A stretch of DNA of 64,000 bases. Source: JBDSZL01 sp039925145. Lineage in GTDB: Bacteria > Acidobacteriota > Vicinamibacteria > Vicinamibacterales > SCN-69-37. Below, in pieces: positions 28,687-36,926 of the stretch (positions are counted from its first letter, which is position 1; each line of letters starts with the position of its first letter). The DNA lies in contig JBDSZL010000073.1 in NCBI GenBank assembly GCA_039925145.1, positions 62,001 through 126,000 of the forward strand, read 5' to 3'. The notes under the pieces were generated by a model. The model searched no databases. It worked only from the letters and a program-made list of their open reading frames with translations, and had not been told where the DNA came from. A program made the position numbers and the translations under genes.

Positions 28687-29004
28687 ATGGCCAAACACGA
28701 TTGGAGCAAGAAGCTCAAAGCCGGCCGATTGAAATTCCTGGTCTCCGGCACACACAGTCACGGCCTCTGGACGGTGGCCGCCATCACCAGAATCGGGGAC
28801 AGCGGCAAGAAGAACGGCGCCGGCCCCTCGGCCGTGCAGTCGCTGCTGCCCCAGCGAATCTATGCGCTCTCCAGGAAGGACGCCGTGGCCCTCGCTGGGC
28901 GCGAAGTCGCGAAGCACCTTGGCGCGCAGGCCGAACTTCGCAGCGTCAAGCCGCCAGTCGCTTCGAGAGCGAAGCCGCCGCGCAGCGTCGGCCGCAGTAG
29001 CTGA
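28687..29004 (+). CDS. Small basic protein, unknown function
   Basis: A 105-residue protein with ATG after GGGAGGG. It begins MAKHDWSKKLKAGRLKFLVSG, has a KKNGAGPSAVQSLLPQRIYALSRK block and a basic tail. No signal peptide, no recognised domain. The composition (about one basic residue in five) could suit nucleic-acid or protein binding, but this is speculative. Confidence 0.5.
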   Translation: MAKHDWSKKLKAGRLKFLVSGTHSHGLWTVAAITRIGDSGKKNGAGPSAVQSLLPQRIYALSRKDAVALAGREVAKHLGAQAELRSVKPPVASRAKPPRSVGRSS

Positions 29005-29180
29005 TACAGCCCCCCGCGGCGCCGGGCCTGTTGCCGTTGTAGGTAAGGGCGCGGATGGTGGCAACCGGTTGTGCTGGGAGTTTCACACGTGAATTCTCAC
29101 GCGGGTCTACGGCCATGCTGGCCTGACATTTGCTGCTGGCCCGTCAGGGTCTACCGCCACATCGCGTCACTGGAGGCGAC

Positions 29181-29369
29181 ATGCGCTTCATCAATCTGTA
29201 CTTGATCGGCTACGTGGTCTTCGTGCTGGGCGTCGTGCTCGCGCTCTGGAAAATGGGCGCGCTCGCGCATGTGTCCGGCGCCTGGATCGGCATTGGAGCC
29301 ATCGTGGCTATCGGTGTCGGCATCATGTTCGCGGTGGGCGCTGGCAAGCCGTCCGTCACCCGCGAATAG
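29181..29369 (+). CDS. Small two-span membrane protein
   Basis: A 62-residue protein starting at the ATG after GGAGGCGAC. Two hydrophobic segments (about 4-22 and 32-52) and little else; the tail is AGKPSVTRE. No family recognised. An upstream in-frame start exists but has no ribosome site. Confidence 0.55.
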   Translation: MRFINLYLIGYVVFVLGVVLALWKMGALAHVSGAWIGIGAIVAIGVGIMFAVGAGKPSVTRE

Positions 29370-29450
29370 CAGGCCTCAGTCAATCGAGGTACTGCCCGCC
29401 GCGCGATCCGACCGGGCGAGCAGCACCTCGACTTCATCAGCGGCCCGGCC

Positions 29451-29852
29451 TCACGCGGCCGGGATCTTCAACGTCTGTCCTGGCTTGATCTTGTCCGGAT
29501 CGCTCAGCGTGTCCCGGTTGGCCTCGAAGATCTTGTTGTATTTGTTCGCGTCCCCGTAGAACTGCTTGCTGATCTTCGACAGGGTGTCGCCCGGCTGCAC
29601 GGAGTACGTCTGCTCGCGCGCGGCAGGAGCCAGACTCGAGTCGACGGTCAAATCCAGTGTCAGGTCCGCGTTGGAGGGATCCACGGCCTTGATGGCCGTC
29701 CATACCTCGGCCTTGGCCTGCTCGCTGGGCGCCGCTCCACGGACGAACAACTTGTTGTCTTGCACGTGAAGATTCTGCAGGTGCGAACCAGTCTCGGTGA
29801 TCTTCTTCAACGCGCGATCGTACTTCTGCTTCAACTCTTCTAATCGATCCAT
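29451..29852 (-). CDS. BON-LysM protein, YgaU/Kbp-like
   Basis: A 133-residue protein starting at the ATG after AGGAGGTTGAG. The first 70 residues form a BON-type domain (LHVQDNKLFVRGAAPSEQAKAEVW), and the C-terminal 50 residues are one LysM (YSVQPGDTLSKISKQFYGD, closing with KPGQTLKIPA). No signal peptide. This is the layout of YgaU (Kbp), the cytoplasmic potassium-binding protein; the link to potassium rests on similarity of architecture only. Confidence 0.85.
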   Translation of the reverse strand: MDRLEELKQKYDRALKKITETGSHLQNLHVQDNKLFVRGAAPSEQAKAEVWTAIKAVDPSNADLTLDLTVDSSLAPAAREQTYSVQPGDTLSKISKQFYGDANKYNKIFEANRDTLSDPDKIKPGQTLKIPAA

Positions 29853-29993
29853 CTCAACCTCCTCGAACACGACAATCATCGGAGGGAGCCCGCCTGCACG
29901 TGCAGGCCCGAGGAATTGACGGTGACGATCGATGCTACCGCACTTCGGTTCACTTGCGGCGGGTGCCAGACGCGGGCCTCTTGGCGACACGCA

Positions 29994-30410
29994 TCATGCG
30001 TCGTGAGCGGCGCGCCGGGACCGACTGGCGCGCGCGGTCCACAACCAGCTGACGAAAGTCGCACCGAGCATCAGATCTCCCGCGCCCCAGATCGCGGCGC
30101 GCGGCGGCAGCTGTCGGGCCCAGCAGAACCCGGCGATGAGAGCGGCGAATGCCAGCTTCGCTACCGCACCCGCCGCGATGAACGGAGGGTCATCGCGACC
30201 GGTGAGCCCAAGCCAGAGATACCCTACGCCGAAGATGGCAGTGAACGTCGCGATGACCGAGAGATAGAGCGCGTGGCTCCCGACGGGCAGTCCGCCCAAC
30301 CGCCGCAGGGCCTCGGAACGCGGAAGGAACGTCGCCGCGCCGACCATGTTCAGCGCCGCCGACGTGATCAACGCGGCCCGCATCCAGCGCGGCAGGTTCG
30401 CCAACGTCAA
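29994..30410 (-). CDS. Four-span membrane protein, unknown function
   Basis: A 138-residue protein with four hydrophobic helices and little loop sequence. Its TTG start overlaps the stop of the GhrA-like gene as TTGA, so it is translationally coupled to that gene. It is not assigned to a family. Confidence 0.65.
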   Translation of the reverse strand: MTLANLPRWMRAALITSAALNMVGAATFLPRSEALRRLGGLPVGSHALYLSVIATFTAIFGVGYLWLGLTGRDDPPFIAAGAVAKLAFAALIAGFCWARQLPPRAAIWGAGDLMLGATFVSWLWTARASRSRRAAHDA

Positions 30411-31327
30411 TAACCCCTGGCCAGGTCGACGACGCCTGCGATCGACTCTCCCCGCTCGAGTGCGCGAATTTTTGTTGTGATTTGAGAGGCCGTCTCGTCG
30501 CGGACGGTGCGAGCCGAAATGTGGGGTGTGATCGTGATGCGTGGGTCTGCCCAGAACGGATGATCGGCCGGCAGCGGCTCAGTGTGGAACACGTCGAGCG
30601 TGGCGCCTGCCAGATGGCCGCTGTCGAGCAGTGCAATCAGATCCTCGTCGACGAGATGAGCGCCACGCGCCACGTTGATCACATAACCACCCGGCATCAA
30701 CGCCGAGAGGGTCTCGCGGTTCAGGATACCTGTCGTCTCAGCGGTGAGCGGCAGCAGGCACACGAGAATGCGGGTGCCCGCGAGAAACGCCGCCAACTGA
30801 TCGGGGCCGGTAAAGCTCTCTACTCCATGGAGTGACTTGACAGTGCGGCTCCACCCCCGCAGCGGAAAGTCGAAGCGCGCCAGGGCGCCTGCCACGCATC
30901 GTCCCAACACCCCAAGTCCCATGATACCCACGGGAAACTCCGCGCTGGCCCTCGGCCGCCGGGGTAACCAGCGCCGCTCGGCCACCGTTTGCGCGTAGAC
31001 GTCGAACTCCCGAAAGTGCCGGAGCACCGCGTGCGTGACGTACTCTGCCATCTGCACGCCCATCCCCCCGTCGTCGATGCGCACGAGCAGCGTGTGTGCC
31101 GGGAGCCGCAGCTTCACGAGCGCATCAACACCGGCGCCGATGGCGAACAGCGCCTTGAGGCGGGACTGCTCGTCGAGGAACTGCTGCGAAGGTGCCCAGA
31201 CGACCGCGTAGTCGGCCGGTGGCGCGCCGGGGCTCCAGATCTGGACGGTGGCGTCAGGCATCAACGCCTGGAACGCCGCCGCCCAGGGCTCGGTCTTGAT
31301 ACCGCTCAGGTTCAGGATGATGTTCAT
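30407..31327 (-). CDS. Glyoxylate/hydroxypyruvate reductase A-like dehydrogenase
   Basis: A 306-residue D-2-hydroxyacid dehydrogenase starting at the ATG after GGAGAGAGC. It has the NAD(P)-binding loop GIMGLGVLGRCVAG, the substrate Arg in NVARGAHLVDEDL, the Glu in FHTEPLPADHPFW and the catalytic His in ITPHISA. The length and the GxGxLG region suit GhrA. It should reduce glyoxylate or hydroxypyruvate with NADPH. It is divergent from the TIR gene, with 129 bases between. Confidence 0.85.
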   Translation of the reverse strand: MNIILNLSGIKTEPWAAAFQALMPDATVQIWSPGAPPADYAVVWAPSQQFLDEQSRLKALFAIGAGVDALVKLRLPAHTLLVRIDDGGMGVQMAEYVTHAVLRHFREFDVYAQTVAERRWLPRRPRASAEFPVGIMGLGVLGRCVAGALARFDFPLRGWSRTVKSLHGVESFTGPDQLAAFLAGTRILVCLLPLTAETTGILNRETLSALMPGGYVINVARGAHLVDEDLIALLDSGHLAGATLDVFHTEPLPADHPFWADPRITITPHISARTVRDETASQITTKIRALERGESIAGVVDLARGY

Positions 31328-31456
31328 GCTCTCTCCGCTCAGTCTCGGCATGTGGCCGCGGTGTCCGGACGCCTGCGTCTTGTGCCGTCGACCACCGCGC
31401 AGCCAAAATATCTCACTGAATTCCGGACGCGAGACACTAGAATCCGGCTGAAGCGT

Positions 31457-32707
31457 GTGCAGGTCTTCATCAGCTACTCACACAACGCATCGGATACGCC
31501 CCTGGCCCGTTACCTCGCGGGCCGGCTCCGCGCCATTGGCGTCGAGGTCTGGCAGGACGAGTCGTCGCAGGCGGCTGGCGAGTCACTCCAGGCCGACATC
31601 GAAAAAGCCATCCGGGAGAGCGACCATGCCATCTTCCTCGTATCGAAGCTCTGGCTCTCGAGCCGTTGGAGCCGCCTCGAGGTCGACCGGTTCGATCATC
31701 GCGATCGATCGCGGGTACGCCGGATTCCCATCTTCCGGCTGCCTCGCGAACGGCTCATGCTGCCGATGGAGTTGATCGACCTCAAGGGGATCACCTGGCT
31801 CGAAGAGGAGCCGCATCACGACGCCCGCTTCTGGGAAGTCTACTGCGCGGTCACTGACAAAGACCCGGGGCCGGCCGACCAGTGGGCCGCCCAGAGCGCG
31901 GCTCTCACGCAAGCTTCTGTGCCGCCACCCATGGTCCGGCCGGTCACGCCAACGCTCGCGTCGTTACGCTGCGATCGGGGATTGCAGTGGAACCGGGTGA
32001 CCGACGTCGAGCCCGAGCCGTCACACGATCTGCTGCTCGTCCCTGGCGCGGCCGGCCAGGCGCACGATCACTTCAGCCGGCGCATCCGCGAGATGCTGCC
32101 GGCTGCGCCGCCGCGGAGCATCGTCTCCGTGCATTGGCGCAAGCGTCCGGCCAGCCGCAACGAGTTCTTCTCGGCGCTGGCCGACGATTTCGAGGTGTCG
32201 CTCGACTACCTGCCCCGCGAACTGGCCGAACGGATGAGCGACTCGAACCTCGTGCTGCTGCATCCGTGCCTGCGTGCCCGGTTCATGGACGCCGCGCTCA
32301 TCAGCTACTACACAGACTGGCTGCCCAGCCTGCTGCAAGAAGTCGCTCCCCGGATGAGCCTGAAGTGCGTGCAGCCGGTCGAGTGGCCGGGCGAGGCCGG
32401 CACCGTGTCAACGGTTCTGTCGTGGCTGCGTCTGAAGCCGGGCGCGGCGGACGAAGGTAAACCCGAAGCGGAGCGCTTCATCGAGCAGATCAGGAACGGC
32501 ACCGCGTCGAGACTGCGATCGATCAGACTGCAGGACCTGGCGGATATCACACCTGCGGATCTCGAAGAGTTCTGCCAGACCGAGAACCTGACCACCACTC
32601 AGAAGACATGGCTTCTCACGAAGATGAAGTCGAGAAGCCCCAGGAACTCGGAAGAAGTGCTGGAGGCGATCGACGCCTTCCTGCCGGATGCAAGGAGCGT
32701 CACATGA
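31457..32707 (+). CDS. TIR domain protein with inactive-STAND-like middle, conflict-system effector
   Basis: A 416-residue protein. The start is the GTG directly before QVFISYSHNASDT; frames further upstream are antisense to the dehydrogenase. Residues 2-130 are a TIR domain: FISYSH, DxxW, a SDHAIFLVSK strand and SRWSRLEVDRF, with Glu75 at the position of the NADase catalytic Glu. Residues about 170-300 begin with a hydrophobic strand and VPGAAGQAHDHF, a P-loop-shaped turn without the GK[ST] lysine, as in the inactive STAND (iSTAND) domains of MoxR-vWA-associated proteins. The C-terminal 80 residues are helical. It overlaps the MoxR gene as ATGA. Likely role: NAD depletion or signalling on activation by its ATPase partners. 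Confidence 0.8.
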   Translation: MQVFISYSHNASDTPLARYLAGRLRAIGVEVWQDESSQAAGESLQADIEKAIRESDHAIFLVSKLWLSSRWSRLEVDRFDHRDRSRVRRIPIFRLPRERLMLPMELIDLKGITWLEEEPHHDARFWEVYCAVTDKDPGPADQWAAQSAALTQASVPPPMVRPVTPTLASLRCDRGLQWNRVTDVEPEPSHDLLLVPGAAGQAHDHFSRRIREMLPAAPPRSIVSVHWRKRPASRNEFFSALADDFEVSLDYLPRELAERMSDSNLVLLHPCLRARFMDAALISYYTDWLPSLLQEVAPRMSLKCVQPVEWPGEAGTVSTVLSWLRLKPGAADEGKPEAERFIEQIRNGTASRLRSIRLQDLADITPADLEEFCQTENLTTTQKTWLLTKMKSRSPRNSEEVLEAIDAFLPDARSVT

Positions 32708-33597
32708 GCCAGGCAACGAGCTGGATGCGGTACCGCGGAGACGGCAACGCTCCCGAGGGACGGCCGCCCGAGACACGCGGCGAACGGGGCCGCTATCTCG
32801 CCGATTCCAGACTGGTCACCGCCGTGAATACCGCGCTCGCGGTCGGTCAGCCGCTCCTGGTCACGGGCGAACCCGGCACGGGGAAGACGATGCTGGCCTG
32901 GTCGATAGCGTCGGAGCTCGGGCTCGGCAGCGTGCTCGAGTTTCATACGCGCAGCGACAATCAGGCGCGCGACGTTCTCTACGACTTCGACTACCTGCTG
33001 CGTTTCTACCACGCACAGACACACGACGCCCGCGCCGAGCAGCTCGAGTCCTACATCCGGTGGCAGGCGCTCGGCGAGGCGATCCGGTCGCCCGATCAGC
33101 GCGTTGTGCTCATCGACGAAATCGACAAGGCCCCGCGCGACTTTCCCAACGACCTGCTCGATGAGCTCGATCGCATGGAGTTCCACGTGCCGGAGCTCGC
33201 CCTCACCTGCAAGGCTGCCCATCGTCCGATCGTGATCGTCACGAGCAACAGCGAACGCCAGCTCCCCGATCCGTTCTTGCGTCGCTGCATCTTCCATCGA
33301 CTCGAGTTCCCGACTGGCGATCGACTCCAGGCGATTCTGCGTGAGCGCCTCGGGCACCTCGACCTCCCGCAACGGCTCATCGAAGTGGCCACGGCGCGCT
33401 TCGAGCAGCTGCGACAGGTACCGGGGTTCGAGAAGCTACCCTCGACGGCGGAGCTGATCGCGTGGGTTCGCGTGCTGCACGCCTCCGGCATCGATCCGGA
33501 CGCGCTGCAGCACAGCCGCCTCTCGGAGTTGCCGTTCAGCGGCGCGGTCGTCAAGTCCGAGCAGGACAGCGCCGTCCTCGGACGACAGCTGGCTTGA
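32704..33597 (+). CDS. MoxR-type AAA+ ATPase of the ternary system
   Basis: A 297-residue AAA+ protein starting at the ATG in the ATGA overlap with the TIR gene, preceded by AAGGAGC. Walker A is GEPGTGKT (residues 55-62), Walker B VVLIDEIDKA, sensor 1 VIVTSNSE, and the arginine-finger/sensor-2 region RRCIFHRLEFP. This is the MoxR branch that partners with vWA proteins. It is central to the three-gene unit, with the vWA membrane protein starting 2 bases later; it should couple ATP hydrolysis to remodelling of that partner or of the TIR protein. Confidence 0.88.
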   Translation: MSQATSWMRYRGDGNAPEGRPPETRGERGRYLADSRLVTAVNTALAVGQPLLVTGEPGTGKTMLAWSIASELGLGSVLEFHTRSDNQARDVLYDFDYLLRFYHAQTHDARAEQLESYIRWQALGEAIRSPDQRVVLIDEIDKAPRDFPNDLLDELDRMEFHVPELALTCKAAHRPIVIVTSNSERQLPDPFLRRCIFHRLEFPTGDRLQAILRERLGHLDLPQRLIEVATARFEQLRQVPGFEKLPSTAELIAWVRVLHASGIDPDALQHSRLSELPFSGAVVKSEQDSAVLGRQLA

Positions 33598-33599
33598 CC

Positions 33600-36110
33600 G
33601 TGGCGCCGTCCTCGACGCTGCCGTTCGAGACGTTCCTGGAACTGCTTCGTGCAAAGGGGTACGGCATCGGACTCCAGGAATACGCGGCGACTGCCAATCT
33701 GCTCGAGCACTGGGATCGGCTCCACGCGGCGGAGCTCGGCGACGCGTTGTCGGCGCTGATCGGTCGGAACGAAGACGAGGTGGCGGGCATCCGCCGGCTC
33801 TTCGACACGCTCTACGCACCGGCGCCACCTCCGGTGCCGACCCCGGTCCCCACGCACGTGGATCCGCTCGCTCCGGTGCGGCATCACATCTGGGCGTCGG
33901 CTCTGATCGCTGCCGTGGTGATGGTGATCGCGGCGGCCCTTGCGCTGTTTCCCAGACCAGAGCCCCAGCCGCGCGTGCCGATCGAGGTGTCGCCCGTGCG
34001 TACCTCCACAGGCGTCACGGCGGTGAGTGTTCCTCCCCCGCCCGCGCCGCCCCTCCCACCTCCCCCGCAGCACATCCAGCGCCGCCCGCTCGCCGAGGTG
34101 CTGGCTGGCGGCTTTCTCGCGGCGCTGGCGCTGTTCTGGTCGATAAAGGCGCGAGAGGATCGCAGAACGTGGCGAACCCGCGTCTGGTCGTCACTGCGCG
34201 GGGCATTACCTGGACCCTACCACTACTCGGAAGTCATCCGTCATCGCCCGGCACGGCTGCCGAAGGCCGACGTGGAGGACGCGGCGACGCTGCTCGGCCG
34301 CGTCTTCAGCAGCACGTCGCGGACACGCGAGCTCGACGTCCCACGCAGTCTGCGCGCCACGCTGCGACGGGGGCTCATGCCGACGATCATCACGCGTCCC
34401 CGGCGTCGCGCGGAAACCATTCTCGTGCTGCAGGACATCTCGCAGGACATGCAGATGTGGGAGGCGATTGTGGAGGGCTTCCTCGCCGACCTCCGGCGTC
34501 AGGGGATTGCACTCGATCGCATGTACTTCGACGCCGACCCCACACGGCTCTCCGATCGGCCGTTTCGTCCGGTGACGACGATCGATCGTGTGCTGCGTGC
34601 GCGCCCCGACGCGCCGATTCTGATCATCAGCAGCGGCGCGGGTCTGTCGGCCAGTCTCGAATCGTCGACGTCGACCTGGATCGCTCAGGTCGCGGCCAGA
34701 GCCCGAAGAACGTGGTTGACGCCGGTGACAGACGTCGCCCTGTGGCCGCAGTCCCTGCTGAGCCTGCCGCTGGATGTCTGGCCGATGACACATCTCGGAC
34801 TCGCACACGCCGCACGGCAACTCTCGGCGCTCGACGCGGGCACCCCGATGACGGCCGACGTCCGTGCCCGAATCGGCGCGGAGGGCCACGTCGGGCTCGC
34901 AGACATCGAACGGCTGAAACGGCTCGCGAGCCTCGTACCCCACCCATCGCCCGACCTGCTCGATCTGCTCCGCCTCCGCTTCGCGCCCGACATCCCGATG
35001 GCGGCAATCCTTCATCTCATGCTGCAGGCCGAAGGGCCGTCAGCTCCGCTCATCGCACTCGGCGACGGGGAGGTCCAGCGCGCCCTCACCGCTGTGCGTC
35101 GCGAAACGCCCGACCTGGAAGCCGCCGTCAGGGAAATGGTGCTCGCGGTGCTGATGGACTCCGAGCCGGCGGCAGACTCGACCGCGCACGCCCGATGGGA
35201 AATCGCCGTCGAGACACAGCGCCTGTTGCTCGCTGACGTTCGCGGGTCGAAGGAACACGTCGCCACGGCGAGCGCGGCCCTGGCGACGCTGGCACGTGGC
35301 CCGATGTGGGAAGAGGTGCAGCAGGCGCTCACTCTCGTGCCCGCCAGCGCTCCCGTACGGGGGATGATTGCCGGCGTCACGTCAGACCGCGGGCCTCGCA
35401 CCGCGCCACCCGTGCACATCTCCACGAGCGGAGACGCAACGATTCCCTGGTCGTGGCCTGGTCTGCGCGAGCTGGTCCCCGCAGCCACGGCCGCGGCGCT
35501 CGTGCTCGGGGCCGCGGTCGGACTGCACGCGTTGCCTGTGCGTCCTGTCGAACACGTGCTGGATGCGTACAACCTCGACTACGAGGCCACGCCCACCGCG
35601 TCGACGCCTCGTCTCAGCCTCTCGCCACGCTGGCGCAATGACGGGTTGCCAAGGCGCGTCGATCTCTATCAGGACGATCATCTGTACCGGTCGGGCCTCG
35701 CGCTGACCGACGGCGCGCCCACGGTCGTGCCATTGACATCGGACGACACGGGGAAGTACTACCAGGTGCGCGCGACGCTGCCGACGTCCAACCTCGCCGT
35801 GAGCAAGGCCGTGTGGGTGACGTCAGACAGGCTGGCGTACGTGCTGATCGACGCCTCGCCTTGGGCCAACGCGACGATCTCGAGCCCAACCACGAAGACC
35901 GCACCGCAACAGACGCCGTTCACGGCGGCGCTGCTGCCAGGGACCTACCAGGTGCATTTCGACAACCCAGATCTGGGGGTGCCGTCGTCGACCGACCGGA
36001 CGCTCGAGGTGCCGGTCGGCGGAACGACGCTTTATGTCCCCATGCCTGGCTTCGACGCGGCACGCGCCGTCGACTCGCTGATGCCGCGCCCCGGGCAGAG
36101 CAAGCGTTGA
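33600..36110 (+). CDS. Membrane vWA-like protein with PEGA-like C-terminus
   Basis: An 836-residue protein; the GTG at 33600 is used, though a TTG six bases earlier overlaps the MoxR stop. Residues 1-80 are helical; two membrane helices flank a Pro-rich loop (about 94-117 and 165-185). The central part (about 265-420) starts with ETILVLQDISQDMQMW, a vWA strand whose MIDAS motif is DISQD, not DxSxS, so metal binding may be altered. A third membrane helix (about 624-647) precedes a beta-rich end with SPWANATI and LLPGTYQVHFDNPDLG, typical of PEGA domains. It likely anchors the MoxR/TIR partners at the membrane. Confidence 0.75.
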   Translation: MAPSSTLPFETFLELLRAKGYGIGLQEYAATANLLEHWDRLHAAELGDALSALIGRNEDEVAGIRRLFDTLYAPAPPPVPTPVPTHVDPLAPVRHHIWASALIAAVVMVIAAALALFPRPEPQPRVPIEVSPVRTSTGVTAVSVPPPPAPPLPPPPQHIQRRPLAEVLAGGFLAALALFWSIKAREDRRTWRTRVWSSLRGALPGPYHYSEVIRHRPARLPKADVEDAATLLGRVFSSTSRTRELDVPRSLRATLRRGLMPTIITRPRRRAETILVLQDISQDMQMWEAIVEGFLADLRRQGIALDRMYFDADPTRLSDRPFRPVTTIDRVLRARPDAPILIISSGAGLSASLESSTSTWIAQVAARARRTWLTPVTDVALWPQSLLSLPLDVWPMTHLGLAHAARQLSALDAGTPMTADVRARIGAEGHVGLADIERLKRLASLVPHPSPDLLDLLRLRFAPDIPMAAILHLMLQAEGPSAPLIALGDGEVQRALTAVRRETPDLEAAVREMVLAVLMDSEPAADSTAHARWEIAVETQRLLLADVRGSKEHVATASAALATLARGPMWEEVQQALTLVPASAPVRGMIAGVTSDRGPRTAPPVHISTSGDATIPWSWPGLRELVPAATAAALVLGAAVGLHALPVRPVEHVLDAYNLDYEATPTASTPRLSLSPRWRNDGLPRRVDLYQDDHLYRSGLALTDGAPTVVPLTSDDTGKYYQVRATLPTSNLAVSKAVWVTSDRLAYVLIDASPWANATISSPTTKTAPQQTPFTAALLPGTYQVHFDNPDLGVPSSTDRTLEVPVGGTTLYVPMPGFDAARAVDSLMPRPGQSKR

Positions 36111-36113
36111 GCG

Positions 36114-36926
36114 TCAGAAGCCGTAGCCACAAATCCCAGCCGGGAAGATCCTCACATTCTGATTCGTGGTGACGGCACTCTCGGTACCGGCCGCGTTTCT
36201 CACCTTGAGGTCCACTCGCATGGCGATGAACTGCAGACCGCCTGAGCTCGACCCCGACTGGCCTCCAAACGACGCGCAACCGCTCATGGTCGGTTTGAAG
36301 ATGGGGTTCGTGCTCGTCTCGGTCTTCGTCTGATTGCCAAACGAGTACGTCCAGACATAGGCCGTGATTGACGCGGACGGCGTGGACGCCGTGCCGTTGA
36401 ACTGACAGTCAAGGGACGGGTTTGCGCTGTTGACAAGGGGACAGGCGTCGGCGCTCCCGGCTGGCAGAAGCGTCACGGGCGTGGGGTCACTGCCCAGCTT
36501 CCTCTGCGCGGCAGACAGCGACGCCACGGTGAAGCTCGCCGTCAGGGCGGGCGGGGTGAGGACGAGCGCGGCTGTCTGCGTGGTGCCTCCGAAGCTGGCG
36601 GACACAGTCACAGGTGTAGAGGTCGCCACCGTCGTGGTGGTCACGCTGAACGTCCCGGTCGAGGAACCAGCACTCACCCCCACCGAAGACGGCACCGTCG
36701 CAGCGGCGTTGTTGCTGACCAGCGCGACCGCTGCAGGGTCGCTGACGACGCCGCTCAACGTGACCGTCCCCTGGACGGGGTTGCCACCGGCAATCGTCGC
36801 TGGACTCAGAGTCAGGCTCGCGAGCGTGGCCGAGGGGCCAGACGGAGTCTTCTTCGAGCAGCCGAAGCCGACAGCGGTACTCACCAACAGCATTACTACC
36901 AGACGCGGATACGGAAAGAGTTTCAC
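36114..36926 (-). CDS. Lipoprotein with Ig-like/PKD-like repeats
   Basis: A 270-residue protein with a lipobox VGFGCSKK near residue 23. The mature part has an Ig-like segment (LTLSPATIAGGNPVQGTVTL, typical of bacterial surface Ig repeats) and a later PKD-like part with ITAYVWTYSFGN; six Cys are scattered through the last 110 residues. Its ATG overlaps the stop of the barrel gene as ATGA, so it is coupled to it. It converges with the vWA gene, three bases apart. Confidence 0.75.
   Translation of the reverse strand: MKLFPYPRLVVMLLVSTAVGFGCSKKTPSGPSATLASLTLSPATIAGGNPVQGTVTLSGVVSDPAAVALVSNNAAATVPSSVGVSAGSSTGTFSVTTTTVATSTPVTVSASFGGTTQTAALVLTPPALTASFTVASLSAAQRKLGSDPTPVTLLPAGSADACPLVNSANPSLDCQFNGTASTPSASITAYVWTYSFGNQTKTETSTNPIFKPTMSGCASFGGQSGSSSGGLQFIAMRVDLKVRNAAGTESAVTTNQNVRIFPAGICGYGF

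Noticed and set aside
30989..31456. Upstream extension of the TIR frame
   Set aside because: It is antisense to the GhrA-like gene and carries no domain; the TIR fold begins right at the GTG at 31457.
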